A stretch of DNA of 62,567 nucleotides, from the NCBI GenBank assembly GCA_025351785.1, contig JANXVF010000132.1, positions 1 to 62,567 on the forward strand, read 5' to 3'. The number at the start of each line of letters is the position of its first letter. Within the stretch, counting starts at the first letter, position 1. The notes beneath the pieces are model-generated. The model had not been told where the DNA came from. It was given only the letters and a program-made list of their open reading frames with translations, and did no database searches. This DNA comes from Flavobacterium sp. Its GTDB lineage: Bacteria > Bacteroidota > Bacteroidia > Flavobacteriales > Flavobacteriaceae. A program made the translations under genes and the position numbers. This document shows, in pieces, positions 43,173 to 52,857 of this stretch.

Positions 43173-44354
43173 TTATGCTTTAACATCTTCATTTTCAGAA
43201 TCTTGTTTTGGGGTAACTGTTATCTCAAAGTTCTGAGAACTTGATATATTTTCATATTTAAACATAGGAATTTTTATGCGATGCCACTCAAAAGTCTTTG
43301 GCAAATCATCTCCAAAAAGATATCCCCAGGATTTTAAACCATCAATTCTGTCAAATATTACTTTTAAAATTGCAATAATAGGTATTGCAAGAAACATTCC
43401 TGTAATTCCACCAAATATGTTTCCGATAATAATACCAATAATAGAGACAAATGCATTTATTTGAACTTTAGAATTTACAAATAAAGGTACAAATATGTTG
43501 TTATCGATAAGTTGAACTACAAAATTAACGCCTAAAATATACAATATGATCGAAAAATCTGTTGTGCCAGAAAGTGATATTACAATTGTTAAAATACCTG
43601 CAAATAAAATCCCTACATAGGGAATGAGGTTTAAAACTCCTGTTATTATTCCTAACAAAATAAAATATTGAACACCAATAAAGTAAAGTCCAATAGTTGT
43701 AAAAATAGAAACACCTATCATTTCAAATATTAATCCTACAACATAACTTTGTATGGCAATTTTGATTTCAAATAAAATTTCTTGCAATTTAGCATGATGT
43801 TCACTATTAAACAATTTACAGAAAAATTTGATAAAATGGATTCGATATAATAAAATTAAAAAAGTATATATAGGAATTAAAGTTGCTGTTAAAATAATAT
43901 CTGAAAATGACAATAATGTGTTTCCTACTATTTCTTTACTATTCTGTATCCCATCTTTTTTGGCACCATCTAAAAGTTGTTTTTGTTCTCTTTTTGATAA
44001 ATTGAAATTATCTTTAATCAAGTGTTGTATGTGTTCTATATGAACATAAAAATTATTTTTTATTTTAGTCCAATCGTTTATGATGTCGCTTACTTGTATG
44101 GAAACTAAATAAAACAAACTCGAAACGAGTGCTACAAAAAGAAATAAAGTAAATATTATTGCTAAAATGTGAGGTAGTCGCATTTTTTTATTAAAAAAAA
44201 CTACAACCGGTTGTAACATGATTGCAAACAAAAAAGATAATAGAACGGGCATTATTATATCTTTTCCACAATATAAAATTATCCCAATAGCTAAAATGAT
44301 TATAAGCGAAAATGCTAGTTTGATATACAATGGATAGGCAAGAGATTTACTCAT
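43173..44354 (-). CDS. AI-2E family transporter (PerM-like)
   Basis: A 393-aa membrane protein with seven to eight helices and the family features SFLFAIMLQPVVVFF, a long soluble loop between helices 3 and 4, and the glycine/proline-rich GIITGVLNLIPYVG (about 250). The start at 44354 (MSKSLAYPL) begins just before the first helix. Family members export signals, ions or other small molecules. A basic/acidic C-terminal tail (DSENEDVKA) follows the last helix. Confidence 0.9.
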   Translation of the reverse strand: MSKSLAYPLYIKLAFSLIIILAIGIILYCGKDIIMPVLLSFLFAIMLQPVVVFFNKKMRLPHILAIIFTLFLFVALVSSLFYLVSIQVSDIINDWTKIKNNFYVHIEHIQHLIKDNFNLSKREQKQLLDGAKKDGIQNSKEIVGNTLLSFSDIILTATLIPIYTFLILLYRIHFIKFFCKLFNSEHHAKLQEILFEIKIAIQSYVVGLIFEMIGVSIFTTIGLYFIGVQYFILLGIITGVLNLIPYVGILFAGILTIVISLSGTTDFSIILYILGVNFVVQLIDNNIFVPLFVNSKVQINAFVSIIGIIIGNIFGGITGMFLAIPIIAILKVIFDRIDGLKSWGYLFGDDLPKTFEWHRIKIPMFKYENISSSQNFEITVTPKQDSENEDVKA

Positions 44355-44458
44355 TTTTATGAATTTTTTTCTATAAATTTTTAATAAATTGATTAACAAA
44401 GATGCTTGTAATATTACTAAAAAGTGTTATACAATTATTTTGAATAGTTGTAAAACTT

Positions 44459-45052
44459 TCACTCATTTTGATTAAACTTACTCAGGTAATCATATACTTT
44501 TTCTGTAGGTAACCCTACGACATTTGTATAGGAACCCTCTATTTTTGAAATTCCAATAAGTCCTATCCATTCCTGAATTCCGTAAGCACCAGCTTTATCA
44601 AACGGCTTATAATTATTTAAATAATATTTTATTGCATCATCAGTCAAAGTTTTAAAAGTGACTTTTGTACAATCAAAAATGACCTCAGTTTTTTTTAATG
44701 TTTTAAAGCAAACTGAAGTAACAACTTCGTGAGTTTGATTTGATATTGATTTTAAAATTTGAAAAGCGTCATCATAATCTTTTGGTTTGCCTAGTGCTTT
44801 ATCGTTAAGCCAAACTAAAGTATCACTGGTAATTAGTAATTCGTTAGTTGCAATTTCACCATCAAATGCTTTAGATTTTAATACTGCCAAATAGTTTGTT
44901 ATCAATTCTCTTTTTAAATGTTCAGGATAAATTTCTTCAATTTCTTTCAATCTAATTTCAAATTCTAAATCTAAATCTTTAAAAAATTGTTGCCGTCTTG
45001 GCGAACCTGATGCTAGAATTAGTTTAATATTCTTTAAATTTTCATTAACCAT
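44459..45052 (-). CDS. Maf-like nucleoside triphosphate pyrophosphatase
   Basis: A 197-aa Maf protein. It has the LASGSPRR motif (14-21), the catalytic-type Asp in LITSDTLVWL and the KPFDKAGAYGIQEW segment. Maf enzymes hydrolyse dTTP/UTP and modified nucleotides. Its ATG overlaps the UbiA stop by 8 nt. Order DUF2520-KdsC-UbiA-Maf is typical of Flavobacteriia. Confidence 0.93.
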   Translation of the reverse strand: MVNENLKNIKLILASGSPRRQQFFKDLDLEFEIRLKEIEEIYPEHLKRELITNYLAVLKSKAFDGEIATNELLITSDTLVWLNDKALGKPKDYDDAFQILKSISNQTHEVVTSVCFKTLKKTEVIFDCTKVTFKTLTDDAIKYYLNNYKPFDKAGAYGIQEWIGLIGISKIEGSYTNVVGLPTEKVYDYLSKFNQNE

Positions 45053-45971
45053 TATATTTTATATTTAATGTTAATACAGTCACAGATAAAATTCCAAAAA
45101 ATAATATCCATTTCAAAACAGTACTGATGTGATGAAAATCTGCTTTTTGTTTGGCGCTCCAAATCTTAAAAACACAATAAAACAAAGGAGCAATTACTAA
45201 AAATAAAATGTACAATGTGGCATAAAACAATTTATTTGGCATAAGATAACTATCACAACAATAAAGTAAATATAGTATTGGAATGAATAAAAAACCACAA
45301 ACAATTTTTGTCGTTTTACTTTTTCCTATCAAAACTGCTAAAGTGTTTATGTTAAATATTTTATCACCTTCTTCGTCTTCAATATCTTTAACTAGTTCTC
45401 TGATAAAATTTAGTATGAAAGCAAATTTTGCATATCCAAAAAGTATTGAAAAATGGAGTGACATTAAAGGTTTATTTATTGGAAAAGTATTTGGATAAAT
45501 ATCAAATATTCCAATGATAATGACACTAAAACCCAGCACCAAGGCAACGGCTAAATTTCCGATTATTGCTATTTGTTTCAGGGTACTCGAATAAAAATAT
45601 AAAACTAATGCAATTACTATAAATAAACCTGCAAAATTTGGATGTTGTATTGTGTTTGAAAGTAAAAAACCAATTCCGACACCAGCTATTGTAAGTCCTG
45701 CATATATTTTATAAGCTAATTCTTCTGAAATTTTTTTGCCAATAATTACCTTATTTGGTTTGTTTATTTCGTCGGTATCTTGATCAAAAATATCATTTAT
45801 AACATAACCTCCTGCAGCAATCAAACAAGTACTTAAAATTAATAAAAAATACTGCCAATGAAACATTGAGAGAGGAATTTTAACAATTTCTAAATATCCA
45901 AATCTAAAAACTAACTGCATAAAAGCAAGCATTAATAAATTTTTGTAGCGAATTAAGTTTAAAAAAGTCAT
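45045..45971 (-). CDS. UbiA prenyltransferase, geranylgeranylglycerol-phosphate type
   Basis: A 308-aa polytopic enzyme with about nine helices. The first aspartate-rich motif is NDIFDQDTD (59-67, NDxxDxxxD) and the second is DIEDEEGDK near residue 196. Such enzymes transfer a prenyl chain from a diphosphate donor. Flavobacterial relatives are labelled geranylgeranylglycerol-phosphate geranylgeranyltransferase; the exact acceptor is not proven. Co-transcribed with maf and kdsC-like genes. Confidence 0.88.
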   Translation of the reverse strand: MTFLNLIRYKNLLMLAFMQLVFRFGYLEIVKIPLSMFHWQYFLLILSTCLIAAGGYVINDIFDQDTDEINKPNKVIIGKKISEELAYKIYAGLTIAGVGIGFLLSNTIQHPNFAGLFIVIALVLYFYSSTLKQIAIIGNLAVALVLGFSVIIIGIFDIYPNTFPINKPLMSLHFSILFGYAKFAFILNFIRELVKDIEDEEGDKIFNINTLAVLIGKSKTTKIVCGFLFIPILYLLYCCDSYLMPNKLFYATLYILFLVIAPLFYCVFKIWSAKQKADFHHISTVLKWILFFGILSVTVLTLNIKYNG

Positions 45972-46047
45972 TGGTAAAGTACTAATTTAAGTAATTATTT
46001 ATGTTTAGACTGTTTTCATTTTGATTTTTGAAAACTAAAAAAAAGAA

Positions 46048-46575
46048 TCAATCGTGTTTTCCGTTATAATATAAATGCCATTTTCCTTGAACTTTCATTA
46101 CTTGTTCGATAACATCTCTTACTGCTCCTTTCCCGCCATTTTTGTGAGAAATATAAGTTGATATTGCCTTAATTTCGGGCACAGCATCTTGCGGACATGT
46201 AGGCAAACCCACCAATTTCATGACGTGATAATCTGGAATATCATCACCCATATAAAGAATATTTTCTGCATTAATCGAATATAATTCAGTATATTCTCTA
46301 AAAGTTTCAACCTTATTTGAACTTGCAAGATGAATGTCAAAAATTCCTAAATTTCTTAATCTGGTTCGTACACCTTCATTATTACCTCCAGAGATAATAC
46401 AAACTTTATAGCCACTTTCTAAAGCTGCTTTCATAGCAAATCCGTCGCGAATATTCATAATTCTGAGCATATCTCCAGTTTCTGTGATATGAACTGAACT
46501 ATCGGTTAAAACACCATCAACATCAAAAATAAAAGTGTTAATGTGATTCATAATTTCTTTATAACTTTTTGCCAT
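46048..46575 (-). CDS. KdsC-like HAD phosphatase
   Basis: A 175-aa small HAD phosphatase. Catalytic Asp18 and Asp20 lie in FDVDGVLTDSS. Thereafter come GYKVCIISGG, Lys in SSNKVE and MGDDIPDYHVM; there is no cap, as in KdsC. KdsC hydrolyses KDO-8-phosphate for lipopolysaccharide. The start chosen is the ATG at 46575; an upstream TTG at 46581 is less likely. The start overlaps the upstream DUF2520 gene. Confidence 0.9.
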   Translation of the reverse strand: MAKSYKEIMNHINTFIFDVDGVLTDSSVHITETGDMLRIMNIRDGFAMKAALESGYKVCIISGGNNEGVRTRLRNLGIFDIHLASSNKVETFREYTELYSINAENILYMGDDIPDYHVMKLVGLPTCPQDAVPEIKAISTYISHKNGGKGAVRDVIEQVMKVQGKWHLYYNGKHD

Positions 46576-47320
46576 GGTCAATTATCGATTTGGTTAGCAA
46601 TTTATATATTTCTATTTGATTCTTGTTTGTTAAAAACTTAATGTGGGAATTTAAAGTTTCTGTATCATTTCTTTTAGCGGGACCCGTCTGAGCATTTTCT
46701 GGCGATAGTGTCATGATTTTTGTTGCAGTCTCCTGAATTAAAGGTTTTAATATTTCAAAATTTATATTATGCTCATTACAAATTTCATTTCCAATTTGAT
46801 AGAGATGATTCACAAAATTATTTACAAAAACTGCTGCAATATGAATTGATTTTCGCTGATTTGTATCAATTTTATAAACACAGTCTGATAAAATTTGAGC
46901 CGTTTTAAAGAGCATATCAAAATCAGATTCATATTTTGCTTCAATACAGATTGGAACTTTTTTAAAATTTATTTCTTTAGATTTTGAAAATGTTTGCAAC
47001 GGATAAAAAACGCCTTGTCTATTTTTTGAATTTATTTTATCTATAGAAAGACTTCCGGAGGTGTGAACAACCAATCTATTTTCAAATGGAAGTTGAGCCG
47101 ATATAGATGCAACAACATTGTCAGAAACTGCAATTATATATATATCTGCGGGTTTCAACTGGTTTAAATTATCAGTAATCTTTGACTGTTCAATTTTATC
47201 AAAAATTTTAGTTTTATCTCTAGCAAATATTTGAACTATTTCTAAATCAGTTGCTTTAGAAACAGCATTTATTAAATGTACAGCTACATTCCCTGAACCA
47301 ATTATAGTGATAGAAATCAT
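46559..47320 (-). CDS. DUF2520/Rossmann-like NAD(P)-binding protein
   Basis: A 253-aa protein with a Rossmann domain (MISITIIGSGNVAVHLI, glycine loop 8-12), a strand ending in IYIIAVSD, VVHTSGS and a helical C-terminal domain (IHIAAVFVNNFVNHLYQ). It resembles 6-phosphogluconate dehydrogenase-like DUF2520 proteins. The substrate is not known. It is the first gene of the minus-strand operon leading to kdsC, ubiA and maf. Confidence 0.9.
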   Translation of the reverse strand: MISITIIGSGNVAVHLINAVSKATDLEIVQIFARDKTKIFDKIEQSKITDNLNQLKPADIYIIAVSDNVVASISAQLPFENRLVVHTSGSLSIDKINSKNRQGVFYPLQTFSKSKEINFKKVPICIEAKYESDFDMLFKTAQILSDCVYKIDTNQRKSIHIAAVFVNNFVNHLYQIGNEICNEHNINFEILKPLIQETATKIMTLSPENAQTGPAKRNDTETLNSHIKFLTNKNQIEIYKLLTKSIIDHGKKL

Positions 47321-47435
47321 TTCGCTAAAGTATTATTTTTTTTCAAATTTTAGTATAAAAATATATCGTTATAAACGTGTCTTAAAAAACACTTAAAAGC
47401 TATTTATATTTATATTTATTACCAGTATTTTACTT

Positions 47436-47443
47436 TACTTTTG
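47436..47443 (+). promoter_or_regulatory. Bacteroidota -7 box for ResB-CcsA gene
   Basis: TACTTTTG matches TAnnTTTG and ends 28 nt before the ATG at 47472. Confidence 0.45.
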
Positions 47444-47471
47444 CATCATAAAAAAAATAGGTTTTCGCAAC

Positions 47472-50400
47472 ATGCAAAAAAAAATACTTTCAGTCTTATT
47501 TTCTACCCGATTAATGGCTATTTTGTTTCTTGCTTATGCAACTTCTATGGCATTAGGAACATTTATAGAAAGCGAATATAATACTGATACCGCAAAAATA
47601 TTAATTTATAATGCTTGGTGGTTTGAATTAATTTTAGTTTTCTTTTTGATAAATTTCTTCGGTAATATTAAAAGGTATCAGTTGCATAAAAAAGAAAAAT
47701 GGGCTACACTTTTGCTTCATTTATCGTTTATTTTCATAATTATTGGTGCTGGTGTAACGCGATATATAAGTTTTGAAGGAATGATGCCCATTAGAGAAGG
47801 TGCCACGTCAAACCAGTTTTTTTCGGATATAAATTACCTTACCATTTTTATTGACGGTCAATATGAAGGCCAAATGAAAAGAAAAATTATCGAAAAACCA
47901 CTGTTACTATCTCAGAAAGCAAATTGCGATTTTACAATATCAAATCATTTTGATAAAACTCCATTTAAAGTTGAATATCAAAATTTTATTATGGATGCTA
48001 AAGAAACAGTTACTGCGTCAAAAAATGGAACTTTTTTTTTAAAATTAGTAGAATCTAGCGAAGGAAAACGTCATGAACATTTTTTAAAAGAAGGGGAAGT
48101 TCAAAATATACATAATCTTTTATTTGCTTTAAATAAACCTACAAAAGGTGCTATAAATATTACCACAACTGGCGTTATAACTACTATTTTAGCTCCTTTT
48201 GATGGACAGTTTATGAGGATGATTGATAAATTTCAAGGTACAATAGCAAAAAATACTAGCAATAATTTGATGTTTAGATCATTATATAATTTGGGAGGAG
48301 CACAATTTGTTTTTCCCGATCAACCCAAAAAAGGAATTATTACCTATAAGTCATCAGGCGATTATAAAAATAAAAAAGGAGATGATGCGTTGATAGTTTC
48401 AGTTTCAAACGAAGGGAAATCAGAAAATGTAACCCTTGTAGGTTCAAAAGGAAAGCAAGGAGAACCTAAAATTGTAAAAATAGGAAATTTAGAATATACA
48501 CTTTTTTTTGGAAGTAAAGTTTATACGTTACCTTTTTCGATAAAACTGAATGATTTTGTTGCAAAAAAATATCCTGGAACAGACAAAAGTTATGCATCAT
48601 ACGAAAGCAAGGTAACAGTTGATGAAAACGGAACTAAAACCAACGCCGACATATATATGAATCATATTTTAGATAATAAAGGCTATCGTTTTTTTCAATC
48701 ATCATTTGATCCTGACGAAAAAGGAACTGTATTATCTGTTAATCACGATTTTTGGGGAACTTTACTTACATACATAGGATATTTCATGTTGTTTTTTGCT
48801 ATGATGGCAATACTTTTTACAAAAAATACTCGATTTGATGATTTAAAAAGAAAATTAGAAGCTGTAAAAGCAAAAAAAGAAAAACTAGTAATTATAATAA
48901 TTTTATTAGTTTCATTGACTGGTTTTTCACAAAATCATTCTAAGCAACGAGAACCTTCATTAAAACAAGTAGATTCTATTATTCAAAAATATAAGGTACC
49001 CGAAATTCAAGCTGTAAAATTTGGACGATTGATAATTCAAGATGCAGGTGGCAGAATGAAACCTATTAATACTTTTTCGTCAGAATTATTGCGAAAAGTT
49101 AGCAAAAGTGATTCGTATAAAGGTTTAAATTCTGATCAGGTTTTTATGTCGATGACACAATTTCCTACTGTTTGGTTTGAGATTCCTTTAATTTATTTGA
49201 AGAAAGAAAACGATAGTATTCATAAAATTTTAGGTATTAAATCTGAAGTTAAATATGCAAGATTTAAAGATTTTTTTGATTCAAAGGGTAATTATAAATT
49301 ATCACCTTATCTAGACGAAGCATATAGAACTTCAACTCCAAATAATTTTCAGAAAGATTTTAAAGAAGCTGACGGAAAAATAAATCTTATGAATGCAGCG
49401 TTGGGAGGCAATATTTTAAAAATTTTTCCCATTCCTGGAGATAAAAATAACAAATGGGTTTCATATTTAGAAATAAATCAACTTACAAAAACTTCGTTAG
49501 ACACAATAAAAACAGCCCTTCCATTATACTTTAATGCGTTATTAAAAGCTACTGAAAATAAAAATTACACTATGGCAAACACCATGGTTTTAGGCATAGA
49601 AAATTATCAAAAAAAGTATGGTAAAGCTGTTCGTCCGAGTGATAAAAAAATAGATGCCGAAATAACGTATAACAAGTATGATATTTTCAAAAATTTGTAT
49701 GTTTTATATATGTTAGCTGGATGTTTAATGCTATTGATTACAATAATAAATATATTTTTTGAGAAAAAATCCATCAAATTTATTATCAATGTGTTTCACA
49801 TTATCATTGCCTTTTTATTTCTTTTGCACACATCTGGACTTATAATACGTTGGTATATTTCGGGTCATGCACCTTGGAGTAATGCATATGAAAGTATGAT
49901 ATATATAGCCTGGGCAACCATGTTTTTTACTTTAGCTTTTGATAGAAAATCAAAATTAACAGTGGCATCTGGAACTTTTGTTGCCTCAATGATATTGATG
50001 ATTGCTCATTGGAGCTGGATGGATCCAGCAATTGGAAATCTAGAACCCGTTTTAAATTCCTATTGGTTGATGATTCATGTTGCTGTAATAGTTGCAAGTT
50101 ATGGGCCTTTTACACTCGGTATGGTTTTAGGTGCTGTTTCTTTAATTCTGATTTTATTTTCAAACCAAAAAAATAAAATCAAAATGGATTTACACATCAA
50201 AGAAATTACTTACATCAATGAAATGTCGCTAACAATAGGATTAGTAATGCTCACAATAGGAACTTTTCTAGGAGGACAATGGGCAAACGAAAGTTGGGGA
50301 CGATATTGGGGATATGATGCTAAGGAAACTTGGGCATTAATCAGTATTATGATTTATGCATTTGTTATTCATGCTAGGTTTGTTCCTGCTTTAAGAGGTA

Positions 50401-50606
50401 AATGGATTTTTAATTTGATGAGTATTTTTGCTTTTTATTCAATAATGATGACCTATTTTGGAGTAAATTTTTACTTAACAGGTTTGCACTCTTATGCTAG
50501 TGGTGACAAGGTTGTTACACCAAGTTTTGTTTACTATTCACTTATAATTGTAGGAGTTTTAGGTGCGGTTTCATATATAAACAACAAACGAGTTTTTGAA
50601 AAATAA
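47472..50606 (+). CDS. ccsA: fused ResB-CcsA cytochrome c synthetase (system II)
   Basis: A 1044-aa fusion of ResB (CcsB) and CcsA, which attach heme to exported cytochrome c. Residues about 1-465 are ResB-like with several helices and a large periplasmic loop. At about 475-490 there is a signal-peptide-like segment (IIIILLVSLTGFSQ). CcsA helices fill about 735-1040, including the heme-handling WGRYWGYDAKETW (W942-W954) and external His in HTSGLII and HGRF-type positions. Fused versions are usual in Bacteroidota. Its own promoter box lies upstream. Confidence 0.92.
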   Translation: MQKKILSVLFSTRLMAILFLAYATSMALGTFIESEYNTDTAKILIYNAWWFELILVFFLINFFGNIKRYQLHKKEKWATLLLHLSFIFIIIGAGVTRYISFEGMMPIREGATSNQFFSDINYLTIFIDGQYEGQMKRKIIEKPLLLSQKANCDFTISNHFDKTPFKVEYQNFIMDAKETVTASKNGTFFLKLVESSEGKRHEHFLKEGEVQNIHNLLFALNKPTKGAINITTTGVITTILAPFDGQFMRMIDKFQGTIAKNTSNNLMFRSLYNLGGAQFVFPDQPKKGIITYKSSGDYKNKKGDDALIVSVSNEGKSENVTLVGSKGKQGEPKIVKIGNLEYTLFFGSKVYTLPFSIKLNDFVAKKYPGTDKSYASYESKVTVDENGTKTNADIYMNHILDNKGYRFFQSSFDPDEKGTVLSVNHDFWGTLLTYIGYFMLFFAMMAILFTKNTRFDDLKRKLEAVKAKKEKLVIIIILLVSLTGFSQNHSKQREPSLKQVDSIIQKYKVPEIQAVKFGRLIIQDAGGRMKPINTFSSELLRKVSKSDSYKGLNSDQVFMSMTQFPTVWFEIPLIYLKKENDSIHKILGIKSEVKYARFKDFFDSKGNYKLSPYLDEAYRTSTPNNFQKDFKEADGKINLMNAALGGNILKIFPIPGDKNNKWVSYLEINQLTKTSLDTIKTALPLYFNALLKATENKNYTMANTMVLGIENYQKKYGKAVRPSDKKIDAEITYNKYDIFKNLYVLYMLAGCLMLLITIINIFFEKKSIKFIINVFHIIIAFLFLLHTSGLIIRWYISGHAPWSNAYESMIYIAWATMFFTLAFDRKSKLTVASGTFVASMILMIAHWSWMDPAIGNLEPVLNSYWLMIHVAVIVASYGPFTLGMVLGAVSLILILFSNQKNKIKMDLHIKEITYINEMSLTIGLVMLTIGTFLGGQWANESWGRYWGYDAKETWALISIMIYAFVIHARFVPALRGKWIFNLMSIFAFYSIMMTYFGVNFYLTGLHSYASGDKVVTPSFVYYSLIIVGVLGAVSYINNKRVFEK

Positions 50607-50652
50607 AGAAATTCAAAACAAGTAAAATGAATTCAATTTTTTTCAAATTAAA

Positions 50653-52764
50653 TTAACTAATATAATTCCATATATTTTTTTTAGAACTCATTTCAATAAA
50701 AACAGCTCTCGTTTTTTGATGTTCTGGTTTTATCATTGTCGCATCACTTTTTAGAAGTTTTAAAGCATATTCTCTAGCTATCATTAGGATATCTTTATCT
50801 CTAACTAAATCGGCTATTTGTAAATTTAAAACGCCACTTTGTTGTTTTCCCATTAGGTCTCCAGGACCACGAAGTTTCAAATCGACTTCTGCAATTTCAA
50901 AACCGTCGTTGGTAGCACACATTGTTTCAATTCTGGTTTTACTCTCTGCACTTAGTTTAAAACTTGTCATTAAAATGCAATAACTTTGTTCGGCACCACG
51001 ACCCACTCGACCTCGAAGTTGATGTAATTGTGACAACCCAAATCGTTCGGCACTTTCAATAACCATTACGCTAGCATTAGGTACATTTACACCTACTTCG
51101 ATAACAGTGGTTGCAACCATGATATTAGTTTTTCCTGCTACAAATCGTTTCATTTCTGCTTCTTTTTCAGCCGGTTTCATTTGTCCATGAAGTATAGAGA
51201 TAGAATATTGAGGTAATGGAAAATCTCTCGAAATACTCTCATATCCATCCATTAAATCTTTATAATCCATTGTTTCTGATTCTTGAATTAAAGGATATAC
51301 GATATAAATTTGTCTTCCTTTTGAAATTTCATCTTTTAGGAATTTAAAAACTTTCAATCTGTTAGAATCAAATCTATGTACCGTTTGAATTGGTTTTCGT
51401 CCTGCTGGTAATTCATCAATCACCGAAATATCTAAATCGCCATACAAACTCATAGCAAGAGTTCTCGGAATAGGAGTTGCAGTCATAACTAAAACATGTG
51501 GCGGAATTTCATTTTTTTTCCACAATTTTGAACGCTGTTCTACGCCAAAACGATGTTGCTCGTCGATAACGGCCAAACCTAAATTTTTAAATTTTACTTT
51601 ATCTTCTAGCAAAGCATGGGTTCCAATAAGGATATCTAAAGTTCCATCTTCAAGTTCTTGATGAATAATTTTTCTTTCTGAAGTTTTTGATGATCCTGTA
51701 AGAATTTTAATTTTGATGTTTAAATGTTTGGCTAATTGTGATAAGCCGATATAATGTTGATTTGCCAAAATTTCTGTTGGAGCCATCAAGCAACTCTGAA
51801 AATTGTTGTCTTTTGCCAAAAGCATACTCATCAAAGCTACAATTGTTTTTCCTGATCCCACATCTCCTTGCAACAATCGATTCATCTGGGCATTACTACC
51901 CATATCATTTCTAATTTCTTTCAAAACTCTTTTTTGAGCATTTGTTAACTCAAAAGGCATATGATTGTTGTAAAAATTGGTAAAATTAAATCCAACTTTA
52001 TCAAATAGTTGTCCTTTTATTTTATGTTTTCTAATTAAATTTTTTGTTATTAATTGCAATTGAATGAAAAATAATTCTTCAAATTTTAGTCTAAATTGTG
52101 CTTTTTTCAAAAGTTCTTGACTTTTAGGAAAATGAATATTAAAAAGAGCTTCATTTTTTGAAATCATTTTCAATTGTTCTAAAAAATAATCGGGCAATGT
52201 CTCATTAAATTTTGCACTACTTTCAATAAATAATTGTTGCATTGCTTTATTGATAACCTTGTTTGTAACACCACGTTGTATTAATTTTTCTGAGCTCGGA
52301 TAAACAGGTTGCATGGCACTTCGCAGACTCGATTTATGTTCTTCTAGAAGTTCCATTTCGGGGTGAGCCATCGAAAATTGATTGCCATAACAAGATGTTT
52401 TGCCAAAAATTACATAAACTTCATTTAGTTTTAGCGACTCTTTGATCCATTTAACTCCTTGAAACCAAGTAAGCTCCATCTGACCGGTATCGTCAATAAA
52501 AATTGCAACAAGTCGTTTTTGATTTTTACCAAACTCAATAGTTTTTATGTTTATTATTTTCCCAATAATCTGAACTTCTGCAGTATTATTTTGTAATTCA
52601 TTAATTTTAAAATATCGTGTGCGGTCAATATATCGGTTTGGAAAAAAATTTAATAAATCTATATAACGTTGAATATTGAGTTCTTTGCGAAGCAATTCGC
52701 CACGAGCGGGACCAACACCTTTTAAATATTCTATCGAAGTTTGTAATAAATTATTTGCAGACAT
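50653..52764 (-). CDS. recG: ATP-dependent DNA helicase RecG
   Basis: A 703-aa superfamily 2 helicase that regresses stalled replication forks and processes Holliday junctions. The wedge/OB domain occupies about 55-150. The helicase part has motif I GDVGSGKT (300-307), DEQHRFG (DEAH variant) near residue 403, MTATPIPRTLA, and HQLRGRVGR with the C-terminal TRG motif region. Length fits the family (E. coli 693 aa). It is convergent with ccsA and divergent from the M1 peptidase gene. Confidence 0.96.
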   Translation of the reverse strand: MSANNLLQTSIEYLKGVGPARGELLRKELNIQRYIDLLNFFPNRYIDRTRYFKINELQNNTAEVQIIGKIINIKTIEFGKNQKRLVAIFIDDTGQMELTWFQGVKWIKESLKLNEVYVIFGKTSCYGNQFSMAHPEMELLEEHKSSLRSAMQPVYPSSEKLIQRGVTNKVINKAMQQLFIESSAKFNETLPDYFLEQLKMISKNEALFNIHFPKSQELLKKAQFRLKFEELFFIQLQLITKNLIRKHKIKGQLFDKVGFNFTNFYNNHMPFELTNAQKRVLKEIRNDMGSNAQMNRLLQGDVGSGKTIVALMSMLLAKDNNFQSCLMAPTEILANQHYIGLSQLAKHLNIKIKILTGSSKTSERKIIHQELEDGTLDILIGTHALLEDKVKFKNLGLAVIDEQHRFGVEQRSKLWKKNEIPPHVLVMTATPIPRTLAMSLYGDLDISVIDELPAGRKPIQTVHRFDSNRLKVFKFLKDEISKGRQIYIVYPLIQESETMDYKDLMDGYESISRDFPLPQYSISILHGQMKPAEKEAEMKRFVAGKTNIMVATTVIEVGVNVPNASVMVIESAERFGLSQLHQLRGRVGRGAEQSYCILMTSFKLSAESKTRIETMCATNDGFEIAEVDLKLRGPGDLMGKQQSGVLNLQIADLVRDKDILMIAREYALKLLKSDATMIKPEHQKTRAVFIEMSSKKNIWNYIS

Positions 52765-52833
52765 TTTGTTTTAAACTTCTCAAATTAATATGTTAGGTAA
52801 AGATAGTTTTTTCAAATCAAATTTTAAAATTTG

Positions 52834-52841
52834 TATTTTTG
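52834..52841 (+). promoter_or_regulatory. Bacteroidota -7 box for M1 peptidase gene
   Basis: TATTTTTG matches TAnnTTTG and ends 16 nt before the ATG at 52858. Confidence 0.45.
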
Positions 52842-52857
52842 TGTTTTAAATAAATTT

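Noticed and set aside
43173..44354. LuxS/AI-2 quorum-sensing role for the AI-2E transporter
   Set aside because: The family name is historical; no luxS or lsr genes are near and the family also exports other solutes.
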